64,000 nt of DNA. It comes from Nitrosarchaeum koreense MY1 (GTDB lineage: Archaea > Thermoproteota > Nitrososphaeria > Nitrososphaerales > Nitrosopumilaceae). This document shows positions 60,291 to 64,000 of this stretch, piece after piece. The stretch's first letter is position 1. Each line of letters begins with the position of its first letter. The DNA lies in assembly GCF_000220175.1 (NCBI RefSeq), contig NZ_AFPU01000001.1, positions 1,523,512-1,587,511 on the forward strand. The letters are read 5' to 3'. A program made the position numbers and the translations under genes. The notes under the pieces are model-generated. The model made no database searches, was not told the DNA's origin, and was given only the letters and a program-made list of their open reading frames with translations.

Positions 60291-61441
60291 TTCGTTTCAT
60301 CTTCAATTATTTGTGACAGTGATTTTAGATTTACATCTACACCATTTGAATTTTTTAGATAAAATGCTCCCTTGATACTATTTGTAGTTACAGCATCTAC
60401 ATCATTTTTGGTAATAAGTGGAGTTAAACATGTACAACAATCAGAAAGAATTTCACACCCTGCACGCTCTAATTCATTTATGTATCCTATCTTCCTTGCT
60501 TGCTCCTTGACAGTTCTTGGACAGAAAATCATGCATCTTTTTGTAAATGATCTACCTTTTAACTTACCAACAAGATCAGATATTTCTTCTAAACCTAATT
60601 GAGGACTACCAAGTGTAATTAAATCACCTTTTTCAGATGTGTTTAACTCGTCATGAATATTTTGCATTTCCTTTTCATCAAAATCAACTTTTTCACAATT
60701 AGCATCTCCATCTCCAAAAAGAAACTTGGCGCAAGTTCCAGAAGTTCCCATTCCTCCACACATTGCTTTACACTGTCTTTTGTCCATATCTTCAAGACCT
60801 GAAATATTTACAGAAGTATCACCAACCTTTCCAGCAAAAAATCCAAGCATACCATATGTTAACTCGTTTGGATTTTTCACTTTCATTCTTATAGTGATAT
60901 TTGGAGAATCATCTTTTCGTAATGAAGAGTATGGACTTTTTCCTGTAATTGCACTCGCAAGTGCACTAAACGCACTTTCTTTGTTTGTCTTAAGATTGTC
61001 ATACGAGTTTGCATGAATTGCAGCATTACTTTCTGCAAACGCTACTTGAGTTCCTTCTTTTGGAATATCAAAAATCTCGTAAGGAATACATGAAAAGGAA
61101 GGAGTAACACCCATTGTTTCATAAGAATTTTTAATTGATAATTGTTTTGAAATGAAATTTTTATCTAAATTGTAATTTTCAACATTGTCAATATCAAACC
61201 CCATAGGGTTTAGAGTTGTTCTTACTTTAACTCTGGCATTCTTACTTATATTTGAGAGAAATTCCTCACCTGCATCTCCAATCGTATTGTAGTTGACTCC
61301 TGATAGATGTGCCCACTCTATTGGTACTAGTTTTTCTGCATCAACTGCTTCACCTGTAGCTACCAAAATTCTATATGCCATCTGCATTATTTCACCTTGT
61401 TCGCCTTTTAGAGCAGATTCTTCCTCTCTAGTTAATTCCAC
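60287..61441 (-). CDS. Phosphomevalonate dehydratase, large subunit (AcnX type)
   Basis: 384 residues from GTG 61441, DUF521/AcnX family: AYRILVATGEAVDAEKLVPI, WAHLSGVNYNTIGDAGEEFL at the N-terminus, FSCIPYEIFDIPKEGTQVAF, AIHANSYDNLKTNKESAFSA, and Cys-containing FCPRTVKEQARKIGYINELE then DCCTCLTPLITKNDV near the end; these Cys could hold the 4Fe-4S cluster. An insertion with several Cys (CKAMCGGMGTSGTCAKFLFG, near residue 235) is unusual and may bind another metal. The alternative is an aconitase-X acting on hydroxyproline derivatives, but archaeal context favours lipids. Confidence 0.87.
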   Translation of the reverse strand: MELTREEESALKGEQGEIMQMAYRILVATGEAVDAEKLVPIEWAHLSGVNYNTIGDAGEEFLSNISKNARVKVRTTLNPMGFDIDNVENYNLDKNFISKQLSIKNSYETMGVTPSFSCIPYEIFDIPKEGTQVAFAESNAAIHANSYDNLKTNKESAFSALASAITGKSPYSSLRKDDSPNITIRMKVKNPNELTYGMLGFFAGKVGDTSVNISGLEDMDKRQCKAMCGGMGTSGTCAKFLFGDGDANCEKVDFDEKEMQNIHDELNTSEKGDLITLGSPQLGLEEISDLVGKLKGRSFTKRCMIFCPRTVKEQARKIGYINELERAGCEILSDCCTCLTPLITKNDVDAVTTNSIKGAFYLKNSNGVDVNLKSLSQIIEDETN

Positions 61442-61463
61442 ACGACATATTGATTATTACAGA

Positions 61464-61470
61464 TATAATA
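61464..61470 (+). promoter_or_regulatory. TATA box of nth
   Basis: TATAATA centred about 23-26 bases before the ATG at 61490, supporting that start over the TTG at 61472. Confidence 0.45.
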
Positions 61471-61489
61471 CTTGTACGTAGAATATTAC

Positions 61490-62143
61490 ATGAACATGGA
61501 AAAAATTATTCATGGAATGATGTCTACTATGAATTCTGTAAAACCACCAAGAATGACTGCTTTGCGAGAATTACATGAGGCCGAAACAGGAAATTTTAGT
61601 ATTTTAATTGGAACAATATTATCTGCACGAACAAAGGACGAAACTACCACTAAAGCAGTAAAGATGCTATTTTCAAAGTACAAAACTCCAAAGGAGCTAG
61701 CTAATGCCAAAGTAAAAGATATTGAAAAAATAATTAGATCCATCGGATTTTATCATGTAAAATCCAGAAGAATCATCGAAGTCTCAAAAATTATAGATTC
61801 AAAGTATAGTGGAATAGTTCCTGATACACTTGATGAATTAATCCAACTTCCTGGAGTAGGAAGAAAAACAGCAAACTGTGTATTAGTATACGCATTTGAT
61901 AAGCCTGCAATTCCTGTTGACATTCATGTACATAGAATATCTAATAGATTGGGATTAGTAAATACAAAATCTCCTGAGGAAACTGAACTAGTATTAATGA
62001 AAAAAATTCCAAAAAAATACTGGATTAAAATTAATGATACTTTTGTAATGTATGGACAAAATATCTGCAAACCTATTAATCCAATGTGTAATGTTTGTAA
62101 AATTAAAAAAAATTGCAAGTATTATATAGAAAATAATATTTAA
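61490..62143 (+). CDS. nth: Endonuclease III (DNA glycosylase/AP lyase)
   Basis: About 217 residues from ATG 61490. Seen: helix-hairpin-helix LPGVGRKTANCVLVYAF with catalytic Lys in the GRK element, catalytic Asp in IPVDIHVHRISNRLG, and iron-sulfur cysteines C-x6-C-x2-C-x5-C in ICKPINPMCNVCKIKKNCKY. The enzyme removes oxidised pyrimidines. The frame opens upstream at TTG 61472; ATG 61496 is also possible. Convergent with a secreted-protein gene. Confidence 0.93.
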   Translation: MNMEKIIHGMMSTMNSVKPPRMTALRELHEAETGNFSILIGTILSARTKDETTTKAVKMLFSKYKTPKELANAKVKDIEKIIRSIGFYHVKSRRIIEVSKIIDSKYSGIVPDTLDELIQLPGVGRKTANCVLVYAFDKPAIPVDIHVHRISNRLGLVNTKSPEETELVLMKKIPKKYWIKINDTFVMYGQNICKPINPMCNVCKIKKNCKYYIENNI

Positions 62144-62180
62144 AAATAAAAGAAAAAGATTGGGTTTTAAAAATTCAATC

Positions 62181-62879
62181 TTATCCTACAGTAATTGTCC
62201 ATTTTACAGACAAGCTATCACCACTTGATACAGTAATTCCTGTGTCAGTGTTTAGATCTTGTACTGAAAACATGCTAGCTGTTCCTAGTGATGTACATTG
62301 TCCATTTCCGTCTTTTGCTGCATTATCTCCGTTAAAGATACCTGATTGCATAATTGGACCTGTTGCATTACTAGCACCAAAATTAAATGGCGCACTAGTT
62401 GTGTCCAAGACTACAATTGTTCCTGTTCCAGTAACTGCTGGTGTAAAACTAGGTACTACTTGTTTTCTTGCCATTTCACCATCAACTGTAGAAGATGCAC
62501 AACCTGAACCTCCAGTTAATTCTAGAGCAGATAATGTATTAACTGGTGTTCCAGCGGAAGTATAGTTTCCAATAGCAATGTATTGGAATTCATTATTTCC
62601 TCCTGGACATACAGTACCGGTAGAGTTTTCAAATACATGACGAGCAACACAATCTTTACCTCCAATTACTACGATATTATCGCCTTGAAGATACTGTTTG
62701 ATTGCGCCTGAATCATCTAGTACTTTATACTCAACATGACCTAACATGTCAAATCCTGCTTGTGTTTGTGGAGCAGCTGAAACCATCATTGAGGTTGCAG
62801 ATACGCCACTTAGACTAATTGTTCCCAGGCCTATTCCGAATATGCCTGCAAACAACACGATCGTTTTTAATCTATTCAT
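62181..62879 (-). CDS. Secreted protein with four cysteines, unknown
   Basis: 232 residues with a signal peptide (LKTIVLFAGIFGIGLGTISL). The mature part is beta-rich and Gly/Ser/Thr-rich with two likely disulfides among four Cys (KDCVAR, TVCPGG, SGCASS, GQCTSL). C-terminal strand pattern SVKWTITVG. No family recognised; could be a cell-surface or pilus-like protein. Starts at ATG 62879 next to a divergent small membrane-protein gene region. Confidence 0.75.
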   Translation of the reverse strand: MNRLKTIVLFAGIFGIGLGTISLSGVSATSMMVSAAPQTQAGFDMLGHVEYKVLDDSGAIKQYLQGDNIVVIGGKDCVARHVFENSTGTVCPGGNNEFQYIAIGNYTSAGTPVNTLSALELTGGSGCASSTVDGEMARKQVVPSFTPAVTGTGTIVVLDTTSAPFNFGASNATGPIMQSGIFNGDNAAKDGNGQCTSLGTASMFSVQDLNTDTGITVSSGDSLSVKWTITVG

Positions 62880-62954
62880 TAAGGTACCATGTGTTTAACT
62901 ATATTATTAGTTGCTTGGCAAAAAATGCTCACTAGATGATCCAATTTGGTATAT

Positions 62955-63152
62955 TTACGGTGTTTTGAGACCAATAGATTCCGATAGCTCTATTGTGATA
63001 TTTTTGCCAGTTTGAGGCACTTCAATAGGTTCTATCTCAATTTCTGAAATTTGCCCATTATTGTTTGTTGATGATAACGATATTGTGATCCCAATACCAA
63101 TTATGACAATTCCAACAATAATTCCAATGATGACAGATTTATTCACAAACAC
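62955..63152 (-). CDS. Small membrane-anchored protein
   Basis: 65 residues from GTG 63152: an N-terminal TM helix (KSVIIGIIVGIVIIGIGITI) and a short polar exported tail (NNNGQISEIEIEPIEVPQTG). No family. An alternative start is GTG 63146. It is transcribed divergently from the partial secreted-protein gene at 63229. Confidence 0.55.
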   Translation of the reverse strand: MFVNKSVIIGIIVGIVIIGIGITISLSSTNNNGQISEIEIEPIEVPQTGKNITIELSESIGLKTP

Positions 63153-63228
63153 ATTATTTCACACATGTCTATAAACATGCCTAAAAATATAGCTTGATTT
63201 TTTATATTTCTTCGTAATTAATTCAGCA

Positions 63229-64000
63229 ATGAAGTTTAACAAATTTTTTTATTTTTTGATTACATCATTGATGGCTTTACCAATTCTTCCAATCTATGCA
63301 TCTACTGATCCCATACTGATCACATATTCTTCAAACATACAAAATGTAGTCTTTGATGGTAAATGGACAAACCAAATAGAGTGGAAGGCATCAAGTGATA
63401 ACATGTTTTCATATGATAATAATGAAACAGTAATACATTTACGAACTGCTCATCATGAAAATTTTATCTATGTATTTGTTGATCCAATTACTGATCATAC
63501 TTTAGATTATAACATGGATAAATCTATGATTTGTTTTGATGGAAAAAATAATAAAAATATGATTCCGGATAAAGATGATTATTGTTTTTCAGTTCTACTT
63601 GGAGAAAAACAAGGAACAATTCAACAAGGTCTTGATAATTCAAAGTATCAATTTACAAATAACTCCGAATTTATTGCAGTCAGCTCTATTTCAGACGAGA
63701 ATGATCGATATACAAAGATTCCACATCCAAGCTATGAATTTAAAATTCCAATTGAATTACTAAATCGTTCTGATAACTATGGATTCTATCTTTCAGTTTA
63801 TGATGCAAGTTTGAATAAATATTATTCATGGCCTAAAAATTCTACACAACAAAATTCATCAGATGTTCCACTTCCATCGCAATGGGGCGATATTGTCTCC
63901 CCTGACAAATCGCTTCCAGAATTGAATCTACCAATTCTGATATTTACCATATCGATTTTTACAATTATTCTAATACAATTAAAAATCAAGACTAGAATTT
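63229..64000 (+). CDS. Secreted protein with CBM9/DOMON-like domain, cut by window end
   Basis: Open from ATG 63229 through the last base without a stop: 257 residues visible. A signal peptide (KFNKFFYFLITSLMALPILP) precedes a beta domain whose start (VVFDGKWTNQIEWKASS) resembles the DGxW...EW start of CBM9-type domains, with two Cys (MICFDG, DYCFSV). A final TM helix (PILIFTISIFTIILIQLKIK) is beginning as the window ends. The real stop is probably close. Looks like a surface-anchored ligand-binding protein. Confidence 0.75.
   Translation, partial: MKFNKFFYFLITSLMALPILPIYASTDPILITYSSNIQNVVFDGKWTNQIEWKASSDNMFSYDNNETVIHLRTAHHENFIYVFVDPITDHTLDYNMDKSMICFDGKNNKNMIPDKDDYCFSVLLGEKQGTIQQGLDNSKYQFTNNSEFIAVSSISDENDRYTKIPHPSYEFKIPIELLNRSDNYGFYLSVYDASLNKYYSWPKNSTQQNSSDVPLPSQWGDIVSPDKSLPELNLPILIFTISIFTIILIQLKIKTRI

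Noticed and set aside
1-64000. tRNA, rRNA, CRISPR arrays, transposases or integrases
   Set aside because: No T-arm/anticodon pattern, spaced repeat array or transposase motif was recognised in any frame.

Overview
The window is AT-rich chromosomal DNA of an ammonia-oxidising marine-type archaeon (Nitrososphaerota/Thaumarchaeota, Nitrosopumilus-like). The basis is the gene set: a two-subunit family D DNA polymerase, Orc1/Cdc6, TFB factors, GGGP synthase, a thermosome, an Amt/PII cluster, an ESCRT-III-like CdvB, a two-subunit AcnX-type dehydratase of the archaeal mevalonate route, and many small conserved membrane or winged-helix proteins of the kind found in this lineage. Many genes start at TTG or GTG, and many have a TATA box 25-30 bases before the start codon, which implies leaderless mRNAs. 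I saw no tRNA, rRNA, insertion sequence, prophage or CRISPR array.

Layout. 0-8.3 kb: end of glutamine synthetase, thermosome, glycine hydroxymethyltransferase, PolD large subunit, GGGP synthase. 8.3-13.8 kb: small regulators, a probable replication origin (10114-10596) with three origin-recognition-box-like sites, orc1/cdc6, PolD small subunit. 13.8-24.7 kb: secreted proteins, CbiE, a secreted cyclophilin, NDH-2, Hsp20 and a Cdc48/VCP ATPase, TFB, fluoride channel. 24.7-29.5 kb: a stress-signalling island of four CBS-domain proteins and three universal stress proteins, in which two UspA genes share a perfect 122-bp inverted repeat. 30-33 kb: nitrogen control (PII variant with an extra domain, PII, Amt, RHH-type protein). 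34.6-36 kb: APS kinase and a CysQ-like phosphatase. 37.2-43.4 kb: a probable structured RNA, a second TFB, a 34-residue C2H2 zinc-finger protein, CdvB, membrane-anchored winged-helix regulators. 43.5-47.5 kb: preQ0 (archaeosine precursor) genes queE, folE, queC, then homoserine kinase and a GPN-loop GTPase. 47.6-55.7 kb: flippase-like protein, SDR, a second structured RNA, a glycosyltransferase, a ThiI-like protein without its PP-loop, APS reductase and ATP sulfurylase. 55.8-64 kb: a 1330-residue repeat-built surface protein, the AcnX/phosphomevalonate dehydratase pair, endonuclease III and small secreted proteins; the last gene runs off the window.

How the genes connect: both PolD subunits and the initiator lie within about 9 kb around the probable origin. 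cysC, cysQ, cysH and sat supply sulfate activation and reduction. The AcnX pair and GGGP synthase act early and late in archaeal lipid synthesis. The clearest leads are the two structured RNAs, the inverted-repeat UspA pair (whose inversion would swap C-terminal halves in frame), the PII variant with an added domain, and a CBS protein ending in a domain with the HPF/RaiA strand-helix order. All identities come from reading motifs, with no database search.
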